Shown: in pieces, positions 1 through 13,676 of the stretch
How the letters are laid out: every line of letters begins with the position of its first letter
Numbering within the stretch: position 1 is the stretch's first letter
Source of the DNA: Piscicola geometra
Lineage: Eukaryota > Annelida > Clitellata > Hirudinida > Piscicolidae
NCBI GenBank assembly: GCA_943735955.1
Contig: OX030958.1
Location: 7,253,126 to 7,317,125 of the forward strand
DNA length: 64,000 bases
Direction of reading: 5' to 3'
Made by a program: the position numbers and the translations under genes
Notes under the pieces: model-generated
Told to the model about the DNA's origin: nothing
Seen by the model: the letters and a program-made list of their open reading frames with translations, nothing else
Database searches by the model: none

Positions 1-1855
1 GAATATTGAATGAGTGGAGAATTAATGGTAGAAAAATGAAGTAAAAATGGAAGAATGGAAAACAAAAGAAGTCAATTCGACTTGTGCTTTTGCACGGGCA
101 ATGAATTGTTCCGTATAAGCTTATCGATTTTCAGCTTTTAGTCTTTGTTTTTGGGTCCTTCCACTGCATGTCTCTTTCACCGTATCTCTCTCCCTATCTT
201 TCTATTTATAATTGCAGTTTCGTCTGCATGTTAGGCATGTGTGTTGTTGTGAGCAGGAATCGCTTCTGCAGGCAATCCTGGTGCGATGCCATTGGGAGCT
301 TAGAGTTTATTTAGGAGTTGTTATTGCCTGCGTCCTTGTGTGTGAGTCTACTACGTCCTTTGAAGTGGCATTGGGAGATGATGATGATGATCTTTTCTTA
401 TTCAAGGACGTCTGCTGGTGGCTTGTGGAGAGCCTCTGGATGCTTGATGCCTTCAATAATTTGGAGATCTCGAGGAACTTCAAAGAGAAATTTATGTTTC
501 TTTCCAAGTTGAATCCCGCCTTAATTTATTGCTTATAGGAGCATGTTTAAAAATAGTTTTAGGGCTGGTTTGCCGTTTCAGAGTTAGGTTTCTGAGCATT
601 TCATTCCCACAGTCTGACGTAAAACTTGCGCAGTATTGGAAAAAAATTTAAATTTAAATCATTTAAAAATAAAACATTGAATAAATAATTACATGATAAA
701 TGCTTTTAATCGCACAATTTTTTTCAGAAATTAATCAAAATGTCGAAAAAATGTCCTCAATCAGCAGCATAATTTTCATAACTTTTTCTTGTATAAAAAA
801 AACTGAAAAACTCGTATTTTTATAAAATGTCTTTATCACGGCATTTTGGATTCGCAATTATTTTCTTATCTTATGGCGTTTCTAAAAAGACGTTTTACGG
901 AATGGAATAGAGAACAAAAGTGGTTCAAACTAAAGATACAAACTAGCGATTTAGGGACAAAATAGATCTTAAAAAAATATATTTTTGAAAAAATAACTCT
1001 CACCCTTACTATTGTTACAACTCTAACTGTATTTTCTTCAACTACAATTACAGTAAATCCATCTTCTGTACAACACAATACGGCTAAAAATCATTTAAAA
1101 GTAGATTCATTCTAAAAAAAACTCTCAAGCCACAGTAATCGCATCAAATCAAATCTCTAATTCTCTCGTGAGACCTTATTAAGCGATGGCAACTGCAACA
1201 AGGCCACATCTGAGGTGTGCACAGTTGGCGAAGTTTCGGTTCTTTGGCAGGAGGAGGCGTTGCTCTCAAGTCGTGAAGCTCATTATTTGAAGGATTTTTG
1301 TACAAGTATTAATGTTAAAATTAATTTATCTTATTAGAATATTAATTTATCTTATAAGAATATTATTTTATCTTATAAGAATATTAATTATACTTATATT
1401 AATACTTGCAGTCTTTGTTATGTAATTAAATTTTGTCATAATATTTTTTGTGGAAATAAAATTTTTTCTGGTATGAAGAAAGTTGTATTATATCATTATT
1501 TTTATTATTTTTTTTACAATTTCTTAATATTAATTGTTCTGAGGTAATGGTTTATGCTTTTTGTTTGTTTATGTTTCTTACTTGTTGTCAACATTGGAAA
1601 TGTTCTCTGATGTGAAAGTCTGGTTTTCAAATTTATGGTGAGTGGCAATGTCACTCGATGGCATCCTCAGTATGACACAATACTTTCTATAAAGTTTCTT
1701 TCCATCATGGTTATCCTTGAAAACTCTATTTGCTAATTTATTGTCACATTTGGTTCATTATTTATTTTATCCAATAAAGTATTCTGCCCACTCATTGAAA
1801 ACACATGCCTAAAACAAATCAAAGTAAATTTGATTTTTTTAAATTATTTTGTGTG
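1..1855. other. AT-rich stretch, no gene recognised
   Basis: No reading frame here shows a recognisable domain or a convincing exon. The longest frames (around 212-538 and 866-1078) have no family resemblance and no clear splice context. A tandem repeat with a 21-bp period sits at about 1320-1390. Otherwise I see nothing. Confidence 0.5.
1320..1390. repeat. AT-rich tandem repeat, 21-bp unit
   Basis: About three to four copies of a 21-bp AT-rich unit (core TTATCTTATAAGAATATT) follow one another with small changes. Confidence 0.7.
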
Positions 1856-1856
1856 C

Positions 1857-2040
<184 letters not shown>

Positions 2041-2098
2041 TGAATTGTCCTTATTTAATAAATTCATACATAAATAAATGTGATGCTTTTACGAACTA

Positions 2099-2762
2099 AT
2101 GCAAGTGAATAATATAATTTAAAAACCGCCAAACTTTCACGTCTGAAAGAGGTACTAAAAATAAAAAACAGAAAAAACTATAAAGAAAAACAGCTTAGAT
2201 AAAAAAAATAATAATTTATTGGAATAAACCAACGTTTTTGATTTATTCAAAGGAAAAATAAAAAGTTTAAAAGTGAAAAGAACTAAGTGAAAACGTAAAA
2301 ATGCAAATAAATGGGAAGAGCGATAACAAAGGATAGAGAAGGAAAGAAGAAAGGCATAACTGAGAGATTTTAGACTTTTTAGAAAATTACATTTATTTAG
2401 AGAGCCCAATAAAAAAGAAAAATAATTTATTAAAAAAATAATATATTCATAAAACCAAAAATTTTATCTTAATAATTATAATATAAGAATAAAGTAAATA
2501 GGCACAATGCTTGAGTGATGACCCGTGTCATATTTTTATGAGCGCAGGATGATTATTTTTATGCTTCTTTTTAGTGCTAAAATCTATCAAACCGGCAATA
2601 ACAAAAACAACCACAAAAGTAATTATGATTATAGTCTTATTATTATTATTATTATTGATATTATTATTTTTTGTGTTCTCAAATCTCATAAATCGCTCAC
2701 AGAACGCTTACGCCTCAGTGAAGAGTCATTGGCAACCGGAACGACAACAAAACCAACCATCT

Positions 2763-2809
<47 letters not shown>

Positions 2810-2974
2810 ATCATCAACAACAAAAATGTCATCAGCTTCAAAAACATCATCATCACCAACATCCTCTCCATTCAAATGCGGGAGAGGCGTAAATCATAGA
2901 GAGAGCAAGCATTGTGGTCGTCATCGTTGTGACCTATCCACGTTCAATTGGTCCATGTATCATCCAGAGAAGAT
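2099..2974. other. AT-rich region with (TTA)n and (CAA)n tracts
   Basis: A (TTA)n tract lies at about 2638-2662 and a (CAA)n tract at about 2762-2810. A frame at 2574-2984 reads a hydrophobic stretch followed by poly-Thr, but both parts come from these repeats. No gene is supported. Confidence 0.5.
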
Positions 2975-3255
2975 TATTCGGTGACGCATGCGTGGATGGG
3001 TGCATGCCTGGACGCATGCGTGCATGGGTGCATGGGTGGGTGGATGCATGCGTGGATGGGTGAATGGGTGGGTGGATGCGTGCATGGGTGCATGGGTGGG
3101 TGGATGCGTGCATGGGTGCATGGGTGGGTGGATGCGTGCATGGGTGCATGGGTGGGTGGATGCATGCGTGGATGGGTGCATGGGTGGGTGGATGCGTGCA
3201 TGGGTGGGTGGATGCATGCGTGGATGGGTGCATGCCGTGATGCATGCGTGGATGG
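2975..3255. repeat. minisatellite of GGATGCATGC/GGATGGGTG units
   Basis: About 280 bp of imperfect tandem units built from GTGGATGC, ATGCGTGGATGG and GTGCATGGGTGG words. All frames on both strands stay open because the units lack stop codons. The array is not coding. Confidence 0.9.
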
Positions 3256-3259
3256 GTGA

Positions 3260-4690
3260 ACCTATGTGTGAAGGGTGGAGTTATAAAAATTGGATGGATG
3301 GAATGAGAGAGAGTGGAAGGATTGTACGTGGTTAGATGAATGAATAAAATTTGGAAAGGTGAATGGATGTAATGTGTGTAGAATATCCACTGTATATGGA
3401 TGGGTTGGGGTTAGGGTTAGGGTTGGCATGCGCATGGAAGGAGTGTGATTTGATAAAAGGATGGCTTTACAGAGAGTTGATGAAAGGTTAGTGGTTAAGA
3501 AGATCGTTTGAAAAAAACAAAAAGTATTTTGTCTAGCGTGGAGAGAGGAGAAAGGTTTGTTAGTTGGTCTAGATAAGCCTTTTCATCTGAAACCATGCAA
3601 AGCGTCCAAAAAGATAATGTTTCAAATGAAATTATTAATTCCACTATTATTCACATTTTATTATACTTTGTGTCATTTTGTTAAATCGTCCCATTCATTC
3701 ACCACCCGTTTGACGACTAGGCCAATCTTCAAGACACGCCATCATACCACTAAAATTGGAAGCTCGGAATTAAAAGATATCGTCGCATAAATCATGCCTA
3801 TACATTTGGACTCTAGCTATTTTGGAAAAGTTAAAGAAATAATAAATAAGATAAATAAAACTTTGTCATTAGGCCTTTTCGTGAAAGGAATCTGGAATGT
3901 TGATGCGTTTTCGAATGATTTTTGATATCTGTTTCTAGACTTCATGAATTGTATCATTCTTTTTAGTATTTTTAGTTTTATATTTTCATTGTTTTTGAGA
4001 TAGATCCAGAATGAATATTTATTTGTAAAACACCGCTCCTTCAAGAGGTTCGGGTCATGGAAGGATGCCATGGAGTTTCAGAAATATATTTAAGTTCTAG
4101 ATTTCCAATGGGATGCGTAGTTTCATCAACTCAATCAACAGTTTAATCGTTAGAGCTTAAATAAACATTAAATGACACATCTGAACATTAAAATAGACTG
4201 CTTGTCATTTGTCAATCCATGTCATCAAACCCCTGCCATTCAGACTCTGACAAAGAAACAGTAGTAACTGAACAATATTGCTTCATAAAAATCTAAATGT
4301 CCCAATAGCTTATGCTACTTCATTTAAATCGCTAGAGTTGTGACAACTAATATTATTAAAATTACCAGTATTAAGAATGCTACTTCGAATACTATCTCAT
4401 CCACTTAGATTACTGCTAAGAATACTACTCTATCTGATTGAAAAAGCATAACTATTTGATATGTAGAAGAAGCAAGAAGGGGTGGAATGAGGCTCGAAGG
4501 TTTGCAGATAGCAGTCTTCAGTTCAAAGTGAGGGCACTCAGAAAGATTATGCCCTGAAATCCATTTTGTCCAATTATTTAGGAATCTAGCACGTCGCAAA
4601 TGTCAAATTGATGAACCAATAGCTAGCTCTCTAATGACACAATCCCCTCCCTCCAGCCATCAGTCAAGTGCCTCTGAATAAATGGACGCT
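3260..4690. other. no gene recognised; short telomere-like tract
   Basis: A short (TTAGGG)-like run sits at about 3404-3426, next to the preceding minisatellite. Frames at 3557-3790 and 3817-4071 show no domain. I see nothing else in this stretch. Confidence 0.45.
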
Positions 4691-5790
4691 AGGGTGGATT
4701 AATAAATTTTGAGTGAATGGAGGGTGAATGAGTTAATTACTGGATGAATGGATGGAGGGTGAATGATTTTATTACTGGATGAATAAATGGATGGTGAATG
4801 AATGGATGGTGAATGAATGGATGGTGAATGAATGGATGGTGAATGAATGGATGGTGAATGAATGGATGGTGAATGAATGGATGGTGAATGAATGGATGGT
4901 GAATGAATGGATGGTGAATGAATGGATGGTGAATGAATGGATGGTGAATGAATGGATGGTGAATGAATGGATGGTGAATGAATGGATGGTGAATGAATGG
5001 ATGGTGAATGAATGGATGGTGAATGAATGGATGGTGAATGAATGGAGGGTGAATGAGTTAATTACTGGATGAATTGATGGAGGGTGAATGATATTATTAC
5101 TGGATGAATGAATGGATGGTGAATGAATGGATGGTGAATGATTGGATGGTGAATGAATGGATGGTGAATGAATGGATGGTGAATGAATGGATGGTGAATG
5201 AATGGATGGTGAATGAATGGATGGTGAATGAATGGATGGTGAATGAATGGATGGTGAATGAATGGATGGTGAATAAATGGATGGTGAATGAATGGATGGT
5301 GAATAAATGGATGGTGAATGAATGGATGGTAAATGAATGGATGGTGAATGAATGGATGGTGAATGAATGGATGGTGAATGAATGGATGGTGAATGAATGG
5401 ATGGTGAATGAATGGATGGTGAATGAATGGATGGTGGATGAATGGATGGATGGTGAATGAATGAATGGATGGTGAATGAATGGATGGTGAATGAATGAAT
5501 GGTGAATGAATGGATGGTGAATGAATGGATGGTGAATGAATGGATGGTGAATGAATGGATGGTGAATGAATGGATGGTGAATGAATGGATGGTGAATGAA
5601 TGGATGGTGAATGAATGGATGGTGAATGAATGGATGGTGAATGAATGGATGGTGAATGAATGGATGGTGAATGAATGGATGGTGAATGAATGGATGGTGA
5701 ATGAATGAATGGATGTTGAATGAATGGATGGTGAATGAATGGATGGTGAATGAATGGATGGTGAATGGAAGGAAGATTAATGAATTGAGG
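4690..5790. repeat. 15-bp minisatellite (ATGGATGGTGAATGA)
   Basis: About 1.1 kb of a 15-bp unit repeated some 60 times, with occasional variant units (GAGTTAATTACTGG insertions near 4730, 5060 and 5095; a 4-bp GGAT insertion near 5448). Since 15 is divisible by 3, frames such as MVNEW repeats (plus) and HPFIH repeats (minus, up to 257 aa) are open. They have no gene context and are not counted as genes. Confidence 0.97.
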
Positions 5791-5799
5791 GTTAATGGA

Positions 5800-6925
5800 T
5801 GAAGAATTGATGAATAGAAGATGAGTGGATGACAAACCAGATGAATGAATAAATAAAAGATAAATAGAGAGATGGTAGTTTACTGAGCCGTCAAGTCATA
5901 AACACTCTAATAAAGCAAAGTCATCGCCACCTTTGGTTTATTGCCTCTTTTTTGGTTTAAAAAGTAATTTATGGGCACATTGAGAGCGAATGTTGAGACA
6001 ATTCCTCCGGATTTACGAGCCTGCGGTGCATTATTGTACACGTTTCTTGAATTTAAGCATCGTGAGTTATGGCGACTCATTACAGCCTTGCACCGCAATA
6101 GGCAATTTATCGAAGAGAAGTGTAATGATTGCAAGTATTTCTGGAGGAATCGGCATTATTGTGGGCCCGAGAGAATGCACTCAATGATCGAATGCTGACT
6201 TGTGAAGTATTGAGACAGGTATATGGGCAAATTCAGATACATTCAGAGAAGTTTCAATGCGTGTTGTTAAAAATTATAAAAATGTTAGTATCTTCTTAAT
6301 TATCCAGACCGCTTTACAGCCGAGAGGCTTACAACGTCAACTACCTAAATGCGAAATTTTTGTCATGATTTCTGTAAAAGAATAAGATTTTTAATACTTA
6401 TTAATATTTAACTTAATATTTAAATATTTGACCTCTGAATCCTGTTTTTAATCTTTACGCCTATAAGAAACTTTAAAAAGCATAAAGCTGTTTTATCAAA
6501 AACACTCAACCAAAACATCCTAATTTAAAGCGAAAATTTCTTTTAAAACTTCATTTCTCACGGCATTTAAAGTTCATAAAAATAAATCTTCAGTAATCCA
6601 TCATTGTCTCACAACTGTAAGGCCTTCATGATTTGAGCAGGGGAAGTTGCGAGTGTGGGAATGGCTGAGAAGAGCTTGCAAACACCCCCTGACGCCTTAG
6701 AAATGTTTCAAATGCAGCAAATTTTATTGCAGAATTTTGGCTCTGAAACTGTTAAAACTAGCGTTTTAAAGGCTTTAGGTATTTAACAGGTTTTGAGCTT
6801 ACAAGTTCTTTCCTAAAGACGGTTAATATTATTGTTTAACTATGAATATCTAGATTAACATGCTATTTCTAGAATTCCATTCAATACACGCTTTGTAACA
6901 GGAAACACACACGTACACACAAAAA
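5800..6925. other. no gene recognised
   Basis: Two overlapping 75-aa frames lie on opposite strands at about 5907-6198, and a 41-codon frame at 6661-6786. None resembles a known family or has splice-site support. The rest is AT-rich. Confidence 0.4.
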
Positions 6926-6933
6926 CAAAAACA

Positions 6934-7119
<186 letters not shown>

Positions 7120-10060
7120 TACTAGCTCATGGCAAAGATATTGAGTAAAGGGTCCAGAACTACCTCATTAACTCATTGGCGTCTGAAAGTAATAATTATG
7201 CGAATTCACTTTTAGACATGAGCGTCCTGCAGAGGAATTGAATGGACGATAGGAAAAAGAATCAATAATTGTTGTCGCAGAAATGACATCGATTGTAAAG
7301 GAGGGCACTACAGTAATACCTGCCCTTCTTGTTCATAGTTGTTAAAAAAACCTATTGAAAGTCTTAAAAAGCGTAAAGTTAATTTTTTGCGGTTACAAAA
7401 GTTACACCAAACAAATCAAATTTGATGCTCTTGTTCCTCGTCTCACAACTCTTTTCTGCCCGATTGCAACATTTGCCAGAACCAACGAGGGGGGCGACAA
7501 AAAACAGCGCTTCTGCACCTTTGAGCCGCTTTCGAGGTGCTGTCATGCATTGTTGTCAACGAGACAGTTTAACAGTTTGTCGAAAAACATTTCAAAACTT
7601 GACACTTTCTGCCAAACTTTGCCACTCGGGTAGGTGGTACTTTGAGATTTTACGAGGCTTTCTGAAAGTCTGGATTATTACGCTATTTACGTGGTCTGGA
7701 TGCTTTTGCTTTGGTCTTTAGAGACTTCGTTTATAGTCTACCCCAAATCCTGTTCTGGATGTTATTGCCGTTTTAAGAATAGTTTTTCTATTATTTGTAT
7801 TATCATTAGTAGTCGTTTAAATATTATTTGTACTTTTTTTTTATGTTTATGCATATATTATATTATCCACACTGCAAATAAGTAGACACAATACAATAGT
7901 ATTGATTAAAGGATAAATAAATTTGAACAGCAATTAATAACCTAGTTTTCTTCTAAAATCTTTTAAATCAAGATTTTAAAATTTCTTAAAACTAATATTT
8001 TTTTAAATAAGCAACAAATATAAAACATGTATAAAAATATTGTTATCTTTAAAAAATGAAATGTAAATTAACCTTATTCCATGGTTTTTTGAGAGCTTAG
8101 AAGACTTGTAGAAGAGTGAAATCCTAGACGCTGGCTTTTTATCCTAATCTTATTTATTGATTTATCTTGGATTAAAAACACTGAGCTCGCTTTTCAAAAT
8201 GCCATAATTTATTTATAATCCAATTTAAAGTTGTGGTATCCGTCTTCTATTCTCTAAAATTAATTTTAATAGAATTATTATCAATTTTTTGAATTATAAC
8301 AATAAATTTTTAAATGATTTAAATTTTCTTCAATAAAATTTTATTTAAATCATTTTAAATACTTTTCCAATATTCGATTAAATGCAAATTCTTTTAAAAT
8401 CTAGTCCGACAAGAAAGAAATCTCAATACTCATCACGATTACATGATCTAAATCTCAACCGCCATAAATCTAGAGTGGAGGCTGCAGTCAAGTATTGAAA
8501 AGCAGCTAATGCTAAAGCATAAATCATACCATCCCATACTCCAAATAAATCACTCAAGCGTTAATCCCAACCAATATGTTTATTTTCTTTAATACCGTTG
8601 GTGCATATTATCTTTTGTGGTTAATATGTTATCACAAAATCTCTCACCAATGGATTCTGTGCCGTTTTGGAGTTGATGTGCAACGATTTGGATTCTATGG
8701 ATGCTTTAATTACCTACAATAGTCCTTTAATCTAAGAAGGATGCCAACGTTACAGCAAATATAGCGGTTTTGTTTATATATTAAGTTATCGTCTAAATTT
8801 ATTTAATATTTATATATTAAACTATGTTAATCGTTAAATTAATTTTATTGAATTTATTTCTATTAAAACTATACAATGTTAATTATTTAACGTTTTCTAA
8901 GCTACATCAAAGGCATTTATCGTCGACACAAACTAAACTCCCTTCCTACCTCCCGGCCACTTTTATATCATGCTATGAATGCAAGCCTATGACGAATTTA
9001 TAGATGATTTTCCTATATGACTATTAAAAATATCTTTATTTAAACTTATTCAAGAAAATAAATGCTAATTCTGTAAAATGAGTTTAACCTGCCGATAGTC
9101 GCTGAAGATGTCTTAAAAATGATAGTAACGTTTAGGAATTTTGTTTATTCGATTAAAAAAATGGTTTAAAATGATCTGTTTCAGAATCTTGGATGAATCA
9201 TTTAATTTAGTTCAACTTTAAATCAACGTGGATAACTAAATTGAACTCTGGATATATTAATTGTATCTATCTTCCTGTTAGTTTGTGGAAGCTGTGCAAG
9301 GTGGAAAGGCCTAACCCAACCTTAACCCTTCATGATCAAGACTTTGAATTGCTACTAAATTTTAAGAAACTTAGAAAAGTCTTGTACAAAAAACCTATCA
9401 CTATTTCATTTTAAAATATTTCACAAAATTCTTTTAGTATTTTTTAGAAATGTTTGGATTTTGGTTTTTTTCAGATAGTATCTTAAAAGTTAATTATTTA
9501 AATAGTATGAAAAATCTCAAAATGATGAAAAATGTGGTCTTTAAATTTGTGGAATAAACGGTTTTGGGTATAATATATTAAAATTTTAGAATCTAAAGTC
9601 TAAATAAAAATTAAATTTAATTAATTAGAATGTTTTTAGTTCAAATGTTGGTTGTTTTGAATCTGTCGAGAATGGCCGCAGCAGACCAAGATGGCCGCAG
9701 GGAATCAAAGCGCTCAAGGAGAAAGGATAAAGGAGAAAGCTTTCCATAGCAGCAGCAGTACCAGCGTTGGCAAATTTTCTCCTTCACCCTCTTTCGCAGC
9801 CTCGGCACCAGTGGCAAGACAGAAAATTGAGAAGAATGATGATTGTGTTTTGAGGATGATGTGGTAATGATTGTGCTGTGGTATGAGTGTTGGTATTGTG
9901 GTGATGAAAGAATTTTTTATTTATGGTGATAGTGATTTTTTGGCGGTGATTGTCATGGTGGGGTGGGTGAGGTTGGATTATTGAGGTTGATCGTGTGTTT
10001 ATATATATATTTTAATTTATATATATACATATATTGGTAATGGTCTAAAAACCGTTTTAT
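7120..10060. other. AT-rich region, no gene recognised
   Basis: Frames at 7355-7633 and 7422-7721 are open but carry no domain. The stretch 7900-9650 is very AT-rich and without long frames. Around 9672-9710 the word AAGATGGCCGC occurs, which resembles a YY1-type site, but nothing else supports a promoter. Confidence 0.4.
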
Positions 10061-10061
10061 T

Positions 10062-10150
10062 TAACAAATTTATTTGAAGAGCGCCTTTGTTCACTTAGTA
10101 AAGGGCGCTATACAAATCATTAGTGATTGATTGATTGATTGATTGATTTA
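10062..10150 (+). mobile_element. 3' tail of a SINE/LINE-type retroelement with (GATT)n end
   Basis: The sequence contains GGGCGCTATACAAATCATTA followed by (GATT)n. A 'gcgctatacaaat' word followed by a short tandem tail is the common 3' end of tail-sharing SINEs and LINEs in many animals. Only the tail is recognisable; no tRNA-like head was found upstream. Confidence 0.5.
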
Positions 10151-10467
10151 AAAAAAACAAATTACACACAGTTTCAAGCAAAAAAATTAAATTTTTCAGC
10201 AAATTAATATATTCAACAAAATTTTACGGTATATTTGAAATTGATCATAATTTTGTCATTTTAAAAATCTTTAAATTTAACCCCCAAAGGTTAGTCAGAC
10301 CAATTTTTTTCACAGCTTATATTCTTTCGTGTAAAGTTTCATTTCTATTTTCAATTGGTGATTATGGATGTATTGAAAATTGATACGAACAACATTAATT
10401 GAAACTTTTTCAACAGGTATTCAGAAAACATGTTTATCATTTATAATGATACTAAACTTTAGTAAAT

Positions 10468-13400
10468 ATCATCATCATCATCATCTCCGGGGTTTTATTA
10501 TACCGGCCAACTTTTTTTCTCCCGAGGTTGGGGCCTGTCTGAAAAGTCTTAATCTCTTTTCCCACTTTTTTCTGTCATGGGCATCAATGCTGCATGCCCC
10601 CAGGTATCTGAGGTCTTTCAGCACTTCCTCTTCCCAAGTCTTCTTTGGCCTGCCAGGTCGTTTCTTTCCAGAAACCTTCATTCTTCTAACCTTGTTGATT
10701 CATCCACCACCACGTTTCACATGCCCAAACCACTTCATTCTTCTCGCTTGCAGTATAGCACCAATATCCTGGATTCCCATCATTTTTTGGAGCTCATCTG
10801 AACTGATAAGATTTTTTGATTTGATGTTGCACATCCAACGGATCATGGCCCGGTCGTTGTGTTGAAGGTGGTTGATTGTTTCTGTGGTGACAGCCCAAGT
10901 CTCAGAGGCGTGTAACATTGTACTCCTCACACATGAAGTGTACACACGACTCCTGTTTGGAAGTGGAAGGTGTCTGTTTGTCAATAGAGGAAGAAGTTGA
11001 CGAATGTTTCCCCATGCACACTTGCATCGGGTTATGGCAGCATCCTCACAGCCTCCACCTGCAGACAGCATGTCACTTAAGTAGCAGAATTCAGGAACGA
11101 CTTCAAATTGGTCTTCATCAGCAAGAACTTCCACAATTGGTCTATCGGTCGAGATGTGCCTTGACACACTTGTAATTTGGGTCTGGTCAGAGGGAGCTTT
11201 TACTACCTGAGCATCTCTTGTGCACCCGCTGCATAGAATGGAGTTTTTGCCAGTTCCTTTAAGGCAGACTGCACATGGGTACTTTTCCTATTTCTTGGAC
11301 AGTTCTAGATTCGCACCAGATACTAAAACTTTCGTTTTCCCCATATTAACTTTTAAGCCCTTTTTCTCCATTCCATTCTTCCATATCTTGGCCTTAACAA
11401 GCAGCTCGTCCAGTGATTCAGCTATGGATACAAAATCATCTGCGTACAACAGCTCCCATGGACAAACAGTGCGAAACTCTATGGATAACGCTTCGGATCT
11501 GTTTTACATTTCCGCCACAAAAAAAGGTTTACGTTAAACTCAGTAATTGTAAACATAAACGACAACAGCTGATGGCACTTTTCATATATTAGTTCGAATC
11601 AGATTATGTTTGGTCTCTAAAAAGTATAAAAAGCGGCAATTTTTTATTGAAATTTCGGCAAACTATTTGAAATTACGCTTGCAAAATGAATAAGAAGTGC
11701 CATCAGCTGCTGTTGTTTGTGTTTACAATTACCGAGCTCAACGTAAACCTTGGTTTGTGGTTGAAATGTAAAACAGATCCAACGCTTCTAGCACACTGAG
11801 GAATAATTGAGGGCTTAGGATCGAACCTTGATGCACCCCGACACCCACTTCGAACTCGTCACTGAAAGCTTCACCAACCCTTACTTTTCTTTTCACCTCC
11901 GAAAACATACACTGCACCATTCTCACCAGCCACTCCTCGATACCGAGTTTACGTAATGCCCACCATATCACCTTTTTCAGGGCATGGTCAAAAGCCTTCT
12001 CAAGGTTGATGAAAGCTAAATAGAGTGGTTTGTTGGCAGCCCTGTACTTTTCCTGGATCTGACGGATGATGAAGATGGCATCTGTTGTTCCACGCCCTGG
12101 CATGAAGCCAAACTGCATCTCGTCAATCTTCACACGGATCCTGATCAGGTCTTTTATCACGCGTTCCAGTACGTTCCAGCTCTATCAGCTTCAAGCCCCT
12201 GTAGTTGTTCTTGTCGAGAGCATCTTCTTTCCCCTTGTAGAGGTTCACAATGAAACTAATTTTCCATTCAGTGGGGATCTTTTCTTCTCAGCAAGGTCAC
12301 GTACTAGGATGGCTGCCTGTAAACCAGCAGACTTGAGCACCTCAGCGACAATGCCAGACGGTCCAACTGCCTTGCCATTACTCATCTTTGCAATGGCTTT
12401 CATGATCATTTCTGTGGTGATCGGCACACTTGGTCCTTCAACTGGGTCTTCCACCGGCAGATCCTCAGGGCACCATGGGAACTCTAGTTCAGAAGACGCT
12501 CATAGTGCTCCTTCCAGGCCTCTTTCTTTGAGTTCTCACTCAATGACATTTCGCCAGCATCATTTCTTACTGGCAGCTCTCCGATTATGTCTTGATTTTC
12601 TCGTCGCATCTGTTGAGCGAGACGAAAAACTTCTGCTGTTTTCGGATTGATGGAACTGAGAGCTTTTTTCTCTGCAGCACACATAGCGATCTGGACAGCT
12701 TGTTTGCAGGCACGTTTTGCAGCGTTGTAATCTGAACGGCTGCCACCATCTTTCCATGCCTTGAAACATCTGCATTTTTCAGCCACGGCACTTTCGACAG
12801 ACTCATTCTACCACCACGTCTGCTTCTTCCACCGGTGCGTTGAGGTAACACCACATACCTGCTTCGCTGTATTTAGCAGTTTGTCTTTCAGTGAAAGCCA
12901 GAGTTCATCCACTGAATTGGAGCATGTCTTGACTTGTGTGTTGGCTGCGAAAACTTCCCCGAAGTCTACCTGGGTTGCTGCGTTACGGAGTTTCCACACT
13001 TTGATGCTAGGCGCAAACTTTCGCTTAGTTGTCGGTGGCTTATGGTGCTTGAAGTCCGCAACAACCAGTTTATGCTGAGCAGCACATTCCTCATTCTGAA
13101 AGACTTTCACATTTGAAACATGCTTTCTGAAAGCTCGTCGGAACAGAATGAATTCAATCTGGGTTTGGACCGGTCCTGATCGGTAAGTCACCAAGTGGCG
13201 AGGCTTCTTCTTGCATCAAGAGTTTCCGACTAGTAGCTCGTTTGCCACCGTGAACTCCAAGACTCTTTCGCCTTCAGTGTTTCGCTCACCTATTGCATGC
13301 CCGCCATGGACCTCTCTGTAACCACTGGAATCACAGCCAATATGTCCGTTCCAGTCCCCGCATACAAATAGTTCTTCTGTGGTTGGTATGATGGCGATAG

Positions 13401-13560
13401 CCGACTGTAGCTTTTGGTAAAAAGATTCTTTTCTTGCCAAACTGAGTCCAGATTGAGGGGCGTATACGCACGCAAAAGCAAATATCATCTTGCCTATTAT
13501 CATTCGCATGATGATGATTCGATTTGAGACCCGGTCTACTGTGATTTAAATAAAGGAACG
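10468..13560 (-). mobile_element. degenerate non-LTR (LINE) retrotransposon, RTE-like
   Basis: Reading on the minus strand from 13.5 to 10.5 kb, several broken frames make up one LINE polyprotein. The apurinic-type endonuclease comes first (13509-13216, with VYAPQSGL and GDWNGHIG, continuing at 13194-12808). A linker follows (12786-12484), then the reverse transcriptase (12454-12245 and 12160-11738, with FMPGRGTTDAIF and GVHQGSILSP). The catalytic YADD box lies at about 11448-11437, and the C-terminal region follows at 11167-10700 and 10681-10481 (KKRPGRPKKTWEEE). The 3' end is a short (GAT)n tail at 10485-10468. The frame is shifted at several points, so the copy is dead. Similarity of this endonuclease type to RTE elements is from memory; clade assignment is tentative. 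A MITE interrupts the reverse transcriptase. Confidence 0.93.
11495..11780. mobile_element. 286-bp MITE nested in the LINE
   Basis: Two inverted arms of about 86 bp face each other: GGATCTGTTTTACATTTC at 11495 onward, and its reverse complement ending at 11780. A perfect 8-bp direct repeat, AACGCTTC, flanks the element (11487-11494 and 11781-11788). The insertion falls inside the reverse transcriptase frame just upstream of the YADD box. Reading across the empty site keeps the frame. An 8-bp duplication fits hAT, P or Merlin-type transposons; the terminal bases GG do not decide between them. It encodes nothing. Confidence 0.93.
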
Positions 13561-13676
13561 TAAACTTATATCACATTAATTAATTAATAAAAATTGAATT
13601 GTTCTACTGACTATAATAAAATAGAATTCATGGATTTTAATTGTTGATTGTGAAATGTATGCAGTTGAAAAGCAAG

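Noticed and set aside
5062..5835. 257-codon frame rich in HPFIH and HSPSI
   Set aside because: It is the reverse reading of the 15-bp minisatellite; the opposite strand is equally open.
5907..6198. Two overlapping 75-aa frames on opposite strands
   Set aside because: No family resemblance; one must be a shadow and neither has splice support.
6661..6786. 41-codon frame starting MAEKSLQTPPDALEMFQ
   Set aside because: Balanced composition, but no homologue recognised, no context and too short to support alone.
12066..12650. 194-codon plus-strand frame
   Set aside because: Antisense shadow of the LINE reverse transcriptase and linker.
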